62,136 bases of DNA from an uncultured Clostridia bacterium (GCA_947624675.1 CANQLI010000007.1:67090-129225), one strand, 5' to 3'; counted from the first letter of the stretch, positions 7,630-16,280 are shown. The notes: generated by a model from the sequence alone, not told the origin. Program-made: numbers and translations.

Positions 7630-8292
7630 ATGACAAAAAAGAAAAAAGTAACTGTGGCTATATCTGTTGCTGTGATCGCTTTACTGACTGTTGCGACCGT
7701 CTCCTTTGCGTGGTTCAGATCTTCTGATGGCGTCAAAAATACATTCACTACTGCAAATGTAGATGTTCAGTTGCAGGAGCTTGAATGGCTTCCGGAAAAC
7801 GGCGAACAACTTCGCATAGGTGATACAATCAGCAAGAATCCTACTGTAACCGCCAACGACGGTGATATTTACTGTGCTGTTACAATGTCAATAAAAGATA
7901 AGGACGGCAAAGAGATCACAGACAGTAAGGTTCTTTCGTACATAAATGATTTTATGTACTACGATCCGGATGATAAGCTTGAGGAGGGTAAGAGTTATAC
8001 CACTGATGAGCTTAAGGCGTTGGGACTTTCCCACTATAATCCGGAATTCACCCGTGAAGGTAACAAATTCTATTTAAAATCTAACGGTAAGTACACTATC
8101 CTCAAGGATGGTTCAAGCAAGGAGCTTTTCACAAACATAGTCGTTCCTTGCGACATTACCAAAAATGATTTTACTACGGTTATGTCACCTCTTGAAAACT
8201 ATTCGATCTCTTTCGTTGTAAATGCGGTTCTGGCTGACAGCTTCAGCGAGTTTGACGATCCGAACAACGAGATCAATAGTGTATTGAAATAA
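7630..8292 (+). CDS. SipW-dependent secreted protein
   Basis: A 220-residue protein with a ribosome site AAAGGAGG 10 bases before the ATG. Signal region MTKKKKVTVAISVAVIALL followed by TVSFAWF and the mature start VKNTFTTANVDVQL, close to the SipW-signal pattern. The strand layout resembles that of the two other SipW-type proteins of the locus. It is the last gene of the operon, directly followed by a terminator. It is probably another matrix subunit; the order of assembly cannot be deduced. Confidence 0.75.
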   Translation: MTKKKKVTVAISVAVIALLTVATVSFAWFRSSDGVKNTFTTANVDVQLQELEWLPENGEQLRIGDTISKNPTVTANDGDIYCAVTMSIKDKDGKEITDSKVLSYINDFMYYDPDDKLEEGKSYTTDELKALGLSHYNPEFTREGNKFYLKSNGKYTILKDGSSKELFTNIVVPCDITKNDFTTVMSPLENYSISFVVNAVLADSFSEFDDPNNEINSVLK

Positions 8293-8297
8293 TGAGT

Positions 8298-8331
8298 AAG
8301 GCTTGTCAATAAAGGCAAGCCTTAATTTTTT
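8298..8331 (+). terminator. Terminator of the matrix operon
   Basis: AAGGCTTG/CAAGCCTT stem followed by a T run. Confidence 0.85.
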
Positions 8332-8351
8332 AAAAGAAAGGAAAGATAATA

Positions 8352-9419
8352 ATGTCTGTATTCAGAGTGGAAAAAACTAAAAATTATACGGTGATGAGTA
8401 ATCACCATTTAAAAGATACACGGTTATCATTAAAATCAAAAGGACTATTGTCTGTTATGCTATCTCTCCCGGAAGAGTGGGATTATACCGCTAAAGGTCT
8501 TTCATCAATTTGCAAAGAAGGGATTGATGCTATAAACGCCGCAGTTAAGGAGCTGGAACAAGAAGGCTATATTAAACGTACTCGTGTAAGAAATGCTAAA
8601 GGTCAGCTTACTACTACAGAATATGTAATTTACGAAGAACCACAGCTTGAAGAATCAGTATCAACACCCACACGGGAAAATCCCATTGTGGATAGAAACA
8701 ATCATAACCCTGCAAACGCAGATATAACTTCATTTGAACCTAAACGGGAAAATCCAGTTTTGGATAAAAACAACAGGAAAACACCTAAACTGGAAAATCC
8801 AATCTTGGAAAAACCTATCTTGGAAAATCCCCACCAATTAAATACTAATATATTAAATACTAATAAATCAAATACTATTCCTTCTTTCATACATTCTACT
8901 GATGTTATAGATAGTGAGGTTACATCAAACGAAAATTCGGAAGGAATGAAGGTTTATAAAAAAATATGCGATAATGTGAATTTTAAAATGCTTATACACA
9001 ATAACCCTGACAAGATTAAGTTTATTGTTTTTATTCAGAGCGTTATCTCTTCGGTTGTCAAAGGAGACAAACCAATAAAATCCAAAGGGCAAATTATTCA
9101 AAACAATAAATGCATAGATATGTATTTAAAGCTTAACGGCGAAATGATTATCGGCATTATTGATGACTTAATAAACTGTCGGTCAAAGATTAAGGACTAT
9201 TTTGCTTACATAGCGTCCGCTCTTTATCTAGCGCCAATGCAGGATGACATCAAGCGTGAAAAACCTAAAAATCAGTCTTCTTTTGATATTGACGAATACG
9301 AAAAGTTTGCGAACACGCTTGACTTGCGAAAAGGTCTTCACGATCAATGGCTTATGGATAATGGTCTTAATGCTTTAGTGATAAACAGTGATGATCAAGG
9401 CGATCAGTATACAGGATAA
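8352..9419 (+). CDS. DnaD/DUF6017-like winged-helix protein, replication-initiator type
   Basis: A 355-residue protein with GAAAGGAAAG before the ATG. The N-terminal about 95 residues (FRVEKTKNYTVMSNHHLKD, KSKGLLSVMLSLPEEWDY, GLSSICKEG, AAVKELEQEGYIKR) match the winged-helix domain common in Gram-positive plasmid and ICE replication or regulatory proteins. A Pro/Asn-rich linker (about 100-185) contains three or four degenerate ENPI/ENPV-type repeats. The C-terminal part resembles the DUF6017/DnaD-tail region. Its role is probably control of element replication or a regulatory switch after excision. It opens the accessory block. Confidence 0.65.
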   Translation: MSVFRVEKTKNYTVMSNHHLKDTRLSLKSKGLLSVMLSLPEEWDYTAKGLSSICKEGIDAINAAVKELEQEGYIKRTRVRNAKGQLTTTEYVIYEEPQLEESVSTPTRENPIVDRNNHNPANADITSFEPKRENPVLDKNNRKTPKLENPILEKPILENPHQLNTNILNTNKSNTIPSFIHSTDVIDSEVTSNENSEGMKVYKKICDNVNFKMLIHNNPDKIKFIVFIQSVISSVVKGDKPIKSKGQIIQNNKCIDMYLKLNGEMIIGIIDDLINCRSKIKDYFAYIASALYLAPMQDDIKREKPKNQSSFDIDEYEKFANTLDLRKGLHDQWLMDNGLNALVINSDDQGDQYTG

Positions 9420-9420
9420 T

Positions 9421-9465
9421 AAAAACAGTACCGAAGAACAAACTGATGGGAGAAAATAAAAGGAG
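9421..9465 (+). pseudogene. 3' remnant of a third YD-repeat gene copy
   Basis: The bases just before the 9475 gene (aacagtaccgaagaacaaac and onward to aaggagtga) are nearly the same as the last codons, stop and downstream ribosome site of that gene (about 10045-10095). They encode the same C-terminal TEEQTDGRK but are no longer joined to a coding body. This points to loss of an earlier tandem copy by recombination. Confidence 0.6.
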
Positions 9466-9474
9466 TGAATAATA

Positions 9475-10086
9475 ATGCCAATAGTAAAAGAAGAACGAAA
9501 CGAGCGAGGACAAGTAACATATCGTAAGTACAGTACTGGTTATTGGACAAGGTATGAGTATGACAAAAAGGGGAGAGTAACTTCTTTCAAAAACAGTAAA
9601 GGCTATTGGGAAAAATTAAAATACAATGAAAATGGTAAATTAACTTATTACAAAAATAGTGACGGTGATTTGGAAAAGGATGCGTATGATGAAAACGGAA
9701 GGCTAATTTATCGTGAAAACCAAAATGGAGTTGTTTTAGATAAGCGCGAGTCAAAAGAACATTTTAAAGACCTTAATGAAAAAAATGAAAACCAAGAGAT
9801 CGCTTTTCTGTTTGACGGTACAAAGATTGGTGAACGCTCACAGTCATTTAACGATGGTTATGTAATAATCAACGCCAGAACAAAAGATGAAGCAGTTGAG
9901 ACATTTAAAGCTCAATACGGCAGAGGTCAACACAATGAAGCACTTTGCACCGAAGTAGTCTCCGATTCCAATAGAGTTGAACAAATTAAGAACTCTGATC
10001 TCCCCTGCCACAATTACATAGACTTAACTAAGCCGCAGGAGCAGAACCAAAGCAATACTGAAGAACAAACTGATGGAAGAAAATAA
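9475..10086 (+). CDS. YD-repeat protein with element-specific C-terminal domain
   Basis: A 203-residue protein. Residues about 5-85 are four degenerate 20-residue repeats of the type YEYDKKGRVTSFKNSKGYW, related to the YD repeats of RHS proteins. Residues about 108-188 form a compact domain (LFDGTKIGERSQSFNDGYV ... LPCHNYIDLT) also found in the next protein and in the Fic protein at 32.4 kb, followed by a polar Gln/Glu tail. There is no signal peptide, so the protein is made in the cytoplasm. A repeat module joined to an exchangeable common C-terminus suggests an effector or adaptor family of the element. The function is not known. Confidence 0.6.
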   Translation: MPIVKEERNERGQVTYRKYSTGYWTRYEYDKKGRVTSFKNSKGYWEKLKYNENGKLTYYKNSDGDLEKDAYDENGRLIYRENQNGVVLDKRESKEHFKDLNEKNENQEIAFLFDGTKIGERSQSFNDGYVIINARTKDEAVETFKAQYGRGQHNEALCTEVVSDSNRVEQIKNSDLPCHNYIDLTKPQEQNQSNTEEQTDGRK

Positions 10087-10088
10087 AA
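9748..10088 (+). repeat. 341-bp direct repeat, copy 1
   Basis: By eye identical to 10567-10907 (offset 819). It encodes the shared C-terminal domain, tail and stop codon, so the duplication is recent or kept uniform by gene conversion. Confidence 0.9.
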
Positions 10089-10101
10089 GGAGTGATTACT
10101 G

Positions 10102-10905
10102 ATGACAAAAGTAATAAAAGAAGAACGAAACGAGCGAGGACAAGTAACATATCGTAAGTATAGTGATGGTTCTTGGGAAAAGCATAAGTATGATGAAGGA
10201 GGTAGGGAAATTTTTCAAGGATTTTCAGATGGTTCTTGGCGAAGCTGGGAATATAATGAAAACAGTAAACTAACTTATTGCCAAGATAGTGATGGTTATT
10301 GGCAAGGTTGGGAGTATGACAAAAATGGAAGAGAAACTTATTCCAAAAACTGTAAAGGCTATTGGGAAGAGCATAAGTATAATGAAGATGGAAGATTAAT
10401 TCATTATGAAAATAGTACTGGTTATTGGGTAGAATATAAGTATGATGAAAGAGGTAGGGAAATTTATAAAGAATTTTCGGATGGTTATTGGGAAAAGCGA
10501 GAGTATGATGATAATGATAGAGTAATTTATGTCAAAAGCAGTAATGGATTTGTTTTCGATGAGCGAGAGTCAAAAGAACATTTTAAAGACCTTAATGAAA
10601 AAAATGAAAACCAAGAGATCGCTTTTCTGTTTGACGGTACAAAGATTGGTGAACGCTCACAGTCATTTAACGATGGTTATGTAATAATCAACGCCAGAAC
10701 AAAAGATGAAGCAGTTGAGACATTTAAAGCTCAATACGGCAGAGGTCAACACAATGAAGCACTTTGCACCGAAGTAGTCTCCGATTCCAATAGAGTTGAA
10801 CAAATTAAGAACTCTGATCTCCCCTGCCACAATTACATAGACTTAACTAAGCCGCAGGAGCAGAACCAAAGCAATACTGAAGAACAAACTGATGGAAGAA
10901 AATAA
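10102..10905 (+). CDS. YD-repeat protein, longer paralog
   Basis: A 267-residue tandem paralog of the preceding gene, 15 bases downstream with AAGGAGTG as ribosome site. It has about seven 20-residue repeats (pattern SDGYWxxxEYDxxGRxxY) instead of four, then the same C-terminal domain, identical in DNA sequence. The N-terminal IKEERNERGQVTYRKYS is shared too. Variation in repeat number with a constant C-terminus is typical of contact, adhesion or polymorphic-toxin-like modules that vary by recombination. It ends in the first GTGGGACT palindrome. No signal peptide or catalytic motif is visible. Confidence 0.6.
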   Translation: MTKVIKEERNERGQVTYRKYSDGSWEKHKYDEGGREIFQGFSDGSWRSWEYNENSKLTYCQDSDGYWQGWEYDKNGRETYSKNCKGYWEEHKYNEDGRLIHYENSTGYWVEYKYDERGREIYKEFSDGYWEKREYDDNDRVIYVKSSNGFVFDERESKEHFKDLNEKNENQEIAFLFDGTKIGERSQSFNDGYVIINARTKDEAVETFKAQYGRGQHNEALCTEVVSDSNRVEQIKNSDLPCHNYIDLTKPQEQNQSNTEEQTDGRK

Positions 10906-10907
10906 AA
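10567..10907 (+). repeat. 341-bp direct repeat, copy 2
   Basis: Second copy of the sequence at 9748-10088; the match ends where the palindrome begins. Confidence 0.9.
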
Positions 10908-10908
10908 A

Positions 10909-10927
10909 GTGGGACTTTAAGTCCCAC
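10909..10927. repeat. GTGGGACT palindrome, site 1
   Basis: GTGGGACTTTAAGTCCCAC, an 8-bp perfect inverted repeat just after the stop of the YD-repeat gene; the first of six such sites in the element. Confidence 0.85.
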
Positions 10928-10950
10928 TTCACTTGAAAAGGAGTTAAACT

Positions 10951-11544
10951 ATGGATTTTACTAGCACTATATCACAGTTTTATAAGAAAGAGATTATTCA
11001 GTCTCATATAGAGGAAATACCGCCGCTTACATATGCCGGATTCTCAAACCTAGAGCGATTCACCTGTTCAAGTTGTTTAAAACAAATAGGTGATTTAGCA
11101 TTCGTAAATTGCAAGTCTTTAGTGGAGATACGGTTTAATGAGAGCTTGGAAGCTATCGGTAAGGGTGCGTTCGGTAATTGTTGGAGCTTAAAAGACCTCA
11201 ATTTATATCCTACAAGAATAAAGTCCTTTAACACTAATGTATATACAGATAATAAAGCACTTTATTATGGTTACGGACAAATATGTAATATTGTATTTCC
11301 AAAAACACTTGAGCGCATAGAAGGCATTATCACAAGCGAATCTTGTTTTGAAATTCCCAATCCCGAAACAGAGATTTTGATTGAACCCTGCGTAAACAAT
11401 AATGAGATTATAATTATTGCCCCTGCAAACTCAAAAGCCCACGAGTATGCTATAGCTCACAAACTTACATTTGTGGAGTTAACCGATGGCAATCCAGTCA
11501 ATACAACCGTTTATAAGACCGATGATAAACAGATAGGAAGGTGA
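10951..11544 (+). CDS. BspA-type leucine-rich-repeat protein
   Basis: A 197-residue protein with AAAAGGAG before the ATG. Residues about 25-115 hold LRR_5-type repeats (AGFSNLERFTCSSCLKQIGD, AFVNCKSLVEIRFNESLEAI, AFGNCWSLKDLNL) as in Treponema BspA-like proteins. The C-terminus (ILIEPCVNNNEIIIIAPAN, KAHEYAIAHKLTFVEL) resembles the end of such domains. There is no signal peptide or anchor, so it is cytoplasmic unless secreted in another way. Such repeats bind proteins. It begins a five-gene series with short gaps running to 14,689. Confidence 0.7.
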   Translation: MDFTSTISQFYKKEIIQSHIEEIPPLTYAGFSNLERFTCSSCLKQIGDLAFVNCKSLVEIRFNESLEAIGKGAFGNCWSLKDLNLYPTRIKSFNTNVYTDNKALYYGYGQICNIVFPKTLERIEGIITSESCFEIPNPETEILIEPCVNNNEIIIIAPANSKAHEYAIAHKLTFVELTDGNPVNTTVYKTDDKQIGR

Positions 11545-11548
11545 TAGC

Positions 11549-12349
11549 GTGAGAAAACTAAAAATCAGATATTTGCCGCCACATATAAGAGAAAAGTTGT
11601 CAAAAGTAACTGCTCTATATACGGATGAAAGAGAAAACTGGGTAGCAATTTGCTCAAACGGTGATTATCTATCCGGCGATGACAAAGAACTTACTCCGGT
11701 TCACGCAAACTGTATTGAACTCAAAAGTTTATTTAAGCGTGCGTTTACCGATATAGATAGCAGTGACATTGATGAACTTGACAAAGTAGTTGGATGCAGT
11801 CAGCTTGTCAGCATATTTGGCAGCAAAGAGTACAACAAAATGATAAAGAACAAAGAATATGTTGAAAAGCAATATGCTGCCCTTGTTGCATTAAACGAAC
11901 AACAGCGCAATGTTTCAAGCAACAACAGATTAACAAAGCAGACAGTATACGGTGTTTCTTTCTTACCCGAAGTCAGTCTTGATCAAAAGATAGCATCAAT
12001 TTCCGAAGCTATTGACTATTATATCGAACAGTTGGCAAAAAGAATTGATAATCTGTTTGAAAACTATGATAAAGAAAAGGGAGCAAATCTAGACAACGGT
12101 ACATACATTGATTATTCTAAAACCGCAAGAGAAAATGTTTATTCGAATAAGATACAGAGTAGGCTTCGCACTATTTCAAATGATAAAAGCAGCGAGCAAT
12201 CACTTGAAGCCGAAAGAATAACTGCTGAGTACCTTAAAATTAAAGGTATTCAAGCCGAGTTTAAAAAATTCTGCGAACAGTCAATTCCACAAGAACAAGT
12301 AGTTATTAAAAGAAACACAGACAATATAAGAAAAAGTTTAAAACAATGA
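11549..12349 (+). CDS. Hypothetical element protein
   Basis: A 266-residue protein starting with GTG at 11549, preceded by an AAGGTG site. The N-terminal about 60 residues are beta-rich (IRYLPPHIREKLSKVTALYT, WVAICSNGDYLSGDDKE). The rest is largely helical and charged, with a likely coiled coil near 150-180 and 215-245. No transmembrane segment, signal or catalytic motif is seen. It lies 4 bases after the LRR gene and 27 before the MuF-C-like gene, so it is co-expressed with them. I do not recognise the family. Confidence 0.6.
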   Translation: MRKLKIRYLPPHIREKLSKVTALYTDERENWVAICSNGDYLSGDDKELTPVHANCIELKSLFKRAFTDIDSSDIDELDKVVGCSQLVSIFGSKEYNKMIKNKEYVEKQYAALVALNEQQRNVSSNNRLTKQTVYGVSFLPEVSLDQKIASISEAIDYYIEQLAKRIDNLFENYDKEKGANLDNGTYIDYSKTARENVYSNKIQSRLRTISNDKSSEQSLEAERITAEYLKIKGIQAEFKKFCEQSIPQEQVVIKRNTDNIRKSLKQ

Positions 12350-12376
12350 ATGATAAAAAACATGAGGAGATGAAAA

Positions 12377-13429
12377 ATGACAGAAAATAACAAAGAAGAT
12401 TTTAAAAAGCTTCAGCCCGAAAAAGGTATCACTAATTATGAAAAAACATTTGGCGAACAGGTAGATGATTACTTTGCAGGCAAACTTAACCGATATAATG
12501 ATTTAAAAGTTTGTGATACCCCTGCCATACTTCTTGTTTTGGGTTGTGAACAACTTCCGATGCTTTACACTAGTAGACATCTTACGGAATCTATAAAAGA
12601 AAAAAACGGACACACCCATGCTCACGGATTAACAATAAATCAGCTTAAGCAAATTCCGCAAGAAATCGAAAATCCGGTTATGGTGTTTGACTCACTTACA
12701 AGAAGCGATAGCATAATAATCGTTACCTCAATGATTGACTCTGATAACAATCCAATAATCATTTCTGTAATGCCTAATGGCGTTGGAAAATATCAATTAA
12801 AACAAGTAAATAGCAATTTTATCACAAGTATATATGGAAGAGAAAACTTCCAAACACACCTAGAGAGAGTTATTGAAAAAGGAAATATGATTTTTGCTAA
12901 CAAACAAAAAAGTCAAGAACTGTTCAGTGTGCTTGGACTACAATCATCCAAGGGCTTAAACAATCTTGACTACAATATTATTATACACCAAAGCAAAAAT
13001 ATTGTCAAGCATTCGCCATACAATTATTTAAAAAAAGAATCGAATGATAATTTTTTTGTTAATGCATCTAAGGACACACTCATAGACATTCACTTTGATT
13101 CTGATAGTGATAGCGGTGAACGGTTCGTTATAAGTCGAATTCCTCTTGAAGTTATAACTCGTGTTGATACAGATAATTCTCAAGAGTTTTTTAAGATTTT
13201 AGATACATACTCAAGAAAAGAGACTATTAACATTTCAGATCAGGAGGCATTTAATAGCATCAAGGAATTGCTCAGTTTCGGTAAAGCACTTTTTGTAGGA
13301 AAAAATGAAGAAACAATGAAAGAACTTGTTAAACTCTCTCGCCGTTTAACAAGTGGTCAAGGCGATAGTGACAAACACCTAAATATGCAAAGGACACAAG
13401 AAAATAATAAACAGAAAGGACGGAATTAA
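12377..13429 (+). CDS. MuF-C-like domain protein
   Basis: A 350-residue protein with a GAGGAGATG ribosome region. Residues about 24-175 (GEQVDDYFAGKL, PAILLVLGCEQLPMLYTSRH, KNGHTHAHGLTINQLKQIPQ, NPVMVFDSLTRSDSIIIVT, IYGRENF) follow the pattern of the MuF C-terminal domain (MuF_C), found at the end of phage MuF proteins and in large polyvalent proteins of mobile elements. That domain is predicted to be a toxin-like or nuclease-like fold delivered with the DNA. The C-terminal half is not recognised. The conserved His pair in the GHTHAHG region may be functional. Family assignment is by remembered pattern, so confidence is moderate. Confidence 0.55.
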   Translation: MTENNKEDFKKLQPEKGITNYEKTFGEQVDDYFAGKLNRYNDLKVCDTPAILLVLGCEQLPMLYTSRHLTESIKEKNGHTHAHGLTINQLKQIPQEIENPVMVFDSLTRSDSIIIVTSMIDSDNNPIIISVMPNGVGKYQLKQVNSNFITSIYGRENFQTHLERVIEKGNMIFANKQKSQELFSVLGLQSSKGLNNLDYNIIIHQSKNIVKHSPYNYLKKESNDNFFVNASKDTLIDIHFDSDSDSGERFVISRIPLEVITRVDTDNSQEFFKILDTYSRKETINISDQEAFNSIKELLSFGKALFVGKNEETMKELVKLSRRLTSGQGDSDKHLNMQRTQENNKQKGRN

Positions 13430-13432
13430 GTT

Positions 13433-14689
13433 ATGAGAGTATTTTTTGATTTAGACGGAACGCTTAATAAAATCACAAATTCACTTTTAGATGAAAATGG
13501 AAGCGTTCAGTTAGAAAAGATGTACAAGACAGAAAAATTTTTTGAGCATATAGAACCGGAAAAAAATATGCTTGAGCTAGTAAATGAACTGTCCGAAAGA
13601 GGCGTTGATGTATATGCTTTATCAGCCTGTGAGCTTGGAGATCCTCCGGGATTTGAAAAGCAAAAGGACAAATGGTTAGACAAGCACGGCGTAAACATAA
13701 AGCCGGAAAACCGCATTTATGTTCCATACGGTAAAGATAAAACCGATCACATTCCCGGTGGGCTTCAGGACGGTGACATTTTAATTGATGATTATAACAT
13801 AAACCTTAAGGAATGGCAGGACAAGGCAAATGAACTTAATGTAAACGCTAAAGCTGTTAAAGCTGTAAACAGCCTTAATGACAAAGGTCTTGGAGCATTA
13901 GGCGGCGATAGAGGTAATATATGGACAGGCGAAAGAATATACACCTCTTTCCCGGTTTGGATAAGCGTTGATACTATACTCAATATATTCTCCGATAAAA
14001 AACCGGAGGAAGTAAATCTCAATGTTGAATATAAGTCAAAGAAAGTAGAATATAACGCATACTATTACTTGGATGGCATTACCTTTAATGCTCTTGCCAA
14101 TATAGAGGTACAATCGGGAGAAAGAGCATTGTTTTCCGTACTTATGCCTCCGAACTCGGAACAAACCTATCTTGTTTGTGATAATTATGATACAGACGGA
14201 TACACACTTTCCAATACGAAAAATCCAAACTTTTTAAAGGATCGTCAAAAGGCAATAAATGAGTTTGTTTACAGACAAGCAATAGAACCTTCGGGGTCAG
14301 ATGATTGCCTTCTGATGTTTAAAGAAGACGAGCTTAACAATGCCGTGCAGCATATACACAATACATTTCCAGATTTAAGAGATCGATTATCACAAATGGT
14401 TAGACATATGGCTACGCCACACAGAACAGAAAAAGAACCGGTCTATAAATTTGGTCTTGATAAATTGTATGTTAAAAAAGCTGCCGGAAGCAATACATAT
14501 GATATATATGGTATTCGCAATGGAGAAAATAAATATCTGTTTTCATCTGATGCACCGACAACACCGTTTTTTGTTAATCAAATAAACGGAACGATAGGCG
14601 TAACTCAGTACCATACACAAAAAAATAAAGATACTAACAATAAACCGGATATTCCAAGTGATTCCGGCGAACAAAAAATTCATAGGTAA
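13433..14689 (+). CDS. HAD-like protein (5'-nucleotidase type) with unknown C-terminal half
   Basis: A 418-residue protein. The N-terminus MRVFFDLDGTLNKI carries the DxDG catalytic signature of HAD hydrolases, and LIDDYNINLKEW (about 118-129) fits the acidic motif III of the NT5C-type deoxynucleotidases of phages. ALSAC at about 63 may be motif II. The C-terminal 260 residues (YNAYYYLDGITFNALANIEV and onward) are not recognised. The enzyme may dephosphorylate nucleotides during transfer or act against nucleotide signals. It ends the accessory operon, 3 bases after the MuF-C-like gene. Confidence 0.6.
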   Translation: MRVFFDLDGTLNKITNSLLDENGSVQLEKMYKTEKFFEHIEPEKNMLELVNELSERGVDVYALSACELGDPPGFEKQKDKWLDKHGVNIKPENRIYVPYGKDKTDHIPGGLQDGDILIDDYNINLKEWQDKANELNVNAKAVKAVNSLNDKGLGALGGDRGNIWTGERIYTSFPVWISVDTILNIFSDKKPEEVNLNVEYKSKKVEYNAYYYLDGITFNALANIEVQSGERALFSVLMPPNSEQTYLVCDNYDTDGYTLSNTKNPNFLKDRQKAINEFVYRQAIEPSGSDDCLLMFKEDELNNAVQHIHNTFPDLRDRLSQMVRHMATPHRTEKEPVYKFGLDKLYVKKAAGSNTYDIYGIRNGENKYLFSSDAPTTPFFVNQINGTIGVTQYHTQKNKDTNNKPDIPSDSGEQKIHR

Positions 14690-14718
14690 TAGAAGGTATA
14701 TCCTTTTATTATATATAT

Positions 14719-14765
14719 TGCCCCTGTGTGATTGAGGTCAGCACTCATACAGGGGCATTTTTTAT
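14719..14765 (+). terminator. Terminator of the accessory operon
   Basis: TGCCCCTG/CAGGGGCA stem with a loop of about 23 bases, then a run of seven T. Confidence 0.8.
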
Positions 14766-14790
14766 TTTTAAAGAAAGAGAGGTAGAAAGT

Positions 14791-15246
14791 ATGAAAAAGG
14801 TTAATTACACACAGGCTTGTGAACCTAACAATATTGACTTAGCTTTCGTAAGCGTCTATTTTAATGAGAATCGAAATGATCAACAGCCTCTTGCATCATG
14901 CAGAGCTACATTTAAAAACGGTCTCGAAATAAGAGATGTTGCCATTTGGGAAAGCTCAAAGTCAGGTCAGGCATATGTTTCTATGCCAACAAAAACATTT
15001 GAAGCCAAAGATGCACAAGGAAATGTTGAAACAAAGCGTTTCCCGCAAGCCATATTTGCCAGAGACAGAAATAAGCAGGAGTTGTTTAACAATCTTGTTC
15101 TTGATGCGTATAGCAAGCAACTAGAGGTCAAGAGAAACAATGAACTGTCATCTGTCCCTACACAGAGCGTGACAGCTGCCACATCTGCGGCAAAATCCGA
15201 GCAAAACGCTTTTCAAACACAAAATAATGCCAGAGTCAAGAGGTAG
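14791..15246 (+). CDS. SpoVG-like domain protein
   Basis: A 151-residue protein. I start it at ATG 14791 after a GAGAGGT site; the upstream in-frame ATG at 14728 lies inside the terminator. Residues about 14-105 fit the SpoVG fold: DLAFVSVYFNENRND (strand 1), LASCRATFKNGLEIRDVAIWE, AYVSMPTKTFEAKDAQGN (the MPSRK-like core) and IFARDRNKQELFNNLVLDAY. SpoVG is a site-specific nucleic-acid binding regulator, and element-borne versions are frequent in Clostridia. The Ser/Ala/Gln-rich C-terminus is probably disordered. It is followed after 5 bases by the toprim gene. Confidence 0.68.
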   Translation: MKKVNYTQACEPNNIDLAFVSVYFNENRNDQQPLASCRATFKNGLEIRDVAIWESSKSGQAYVSMPTKTFEAKDAQGNVETKRFPQAIFARDRNKQELFNNLVLDAYSKQLEVKRNNELSSVPTQSVTAATSAAKSEQNAFQTQNNARVKR

Positions 15247-15251
15247 ATAAT

Positions 15252-16280
15252 ATGAAGTTTACAGATTCACAAAAAGAATATGTAGCAAATATATCCATCA
15301 TCGACTACTTGACTAGATCGGAAGGCTTTACATTTAAGCGTGTCGGGCAATATTATAGGTGCAATGAACACGATTCCTTAATGGTCTTTCCCGATGAAAA
15401 AGGTTGGGCTTGGAACAGTCAAGATATAAAAGGCTCCGGTGTGCTTGCTTGGAAACAAAAAATAGAGGGACTTACCTATGTAGAGGCTATGAATGAACTG
15501 CTTAATGAAAACAATAGCAGTTCATATAAAACGGCTTTCGAGGTAAAAGAACCGGAACGCAAACCTTTTGAATTACCAAATAAAAATGACGATAATAAAC
15601 GAGTTTTTGCTTATCTGGTAAAAACTCGTATGATTGACAGAAACATTGTACACGATTGCGTGAAGCAAGGTATCATTTATGAAGATAATAGACACAATGT
15701 AGTTGCTGTCGGATTCGACAAAGACGGTAATCCAAAATTAGCTGACCTGCGTTCTTCCAGCACACACGGAAAAAAATTTCGAGGATGTGTAACAGGCAGT
15801 GAAAAAAGCTACGGCTTTCGTTTAGATTCAAATTGTGGTTCAAATACGGTATTTGTTTTTGAAGCATTTATTGACGCACTTAGTTTTTGCTCACTCAGAA
15901 ATATGTCAGCCAAAGCAAGGAATAATCCTAACTATTATAAAAAGTTTAATGTATTGGCTCTCGGCGGCACGACTGATGTAGCACTATCGAAGTACGTAAT
16001 TGACCGTCCTCAAATCAAACATATTGTCCTAATGCTTGACAATGATGATGCAGGGCGTGAAGGCGCAGTTAAAATTAAATCTAAATACGAACAGTTCGGT
16101 TTAACTTGCACGATAAAAACTATGCCTGACGCATATTCTGAATGTAAAGATCAGAACGATCTTTTAAAAGCGTTTAAAGAGAGTTTAAATCAATCACACA
16201 ATCAAAAAACGGCTATAAGTCACGCTCAGACAACCTCTCAGGTTGTAAGTAGTGAGCAAAAATCGACTTATAGCCGTTAA
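15252..16280 (+). CDS. DUF3991/toprim domain primase-like protein
   Basis: A 342-residue protein. The N-terminal about 75 residues (ISIIDYLTRSEGFTFKRVGQYYRCNEHDSLMVF, GSGVLAW) resemble the degenerate zinc-finger-like primase region of DUF3991 proteins. A toprim domain follows with the glutamate motif VFVFEAFIDALSF (about 199-211) and the LMLDNDDAGREGA motif (about 259-271), which bind magnesium. Such proteins are thought to prime the complementary strand after transfer or during element replication. The gene sits between the SpoVG-like gene and the transfer genes, in keeping with a DNA-processing role. It lacks the full DnaG length and helicase-binding tail. Confidence 0.78.
   Translation: MKFTDSQKEYVANISIIDYLTRSEGFTFKRVGQYYRCNEHDSLMVFPDEKGWAWNSQDIKGSGVLAWKQKIEGLTYVEAMNELLNENNSSSYKTAFEVKEPERKPFELPNKNDDNKRVFAYLVKTRMIDRNIVHDCVKQGIIYEDNRHNVVAVGFDKDGNPKLADLRSSSTHGKKFRGCVTGSEKSYGFRLDSNCGSNTVFVFEAFIDALSFCSLRNMSAKARNNPNYYKKFNVLALGGTTDVALSKYVIDRPQIKHIVLMLDNDDAGREGAVKIKSKYEQFGLTCTIKTMPDAYSECKDQNDLLKAFKESLNQSHNQKTAISHAQTTSQVVSSEQKSTYSR

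Noticed and set aside
9475-10905. Full RHS/polymorphic toxin with immunity gene
   Set aside because: The repeats are few, there is no secretion signal or toxin motif, and no small immunity-like gene follows; only a YD-type relation is claimed.
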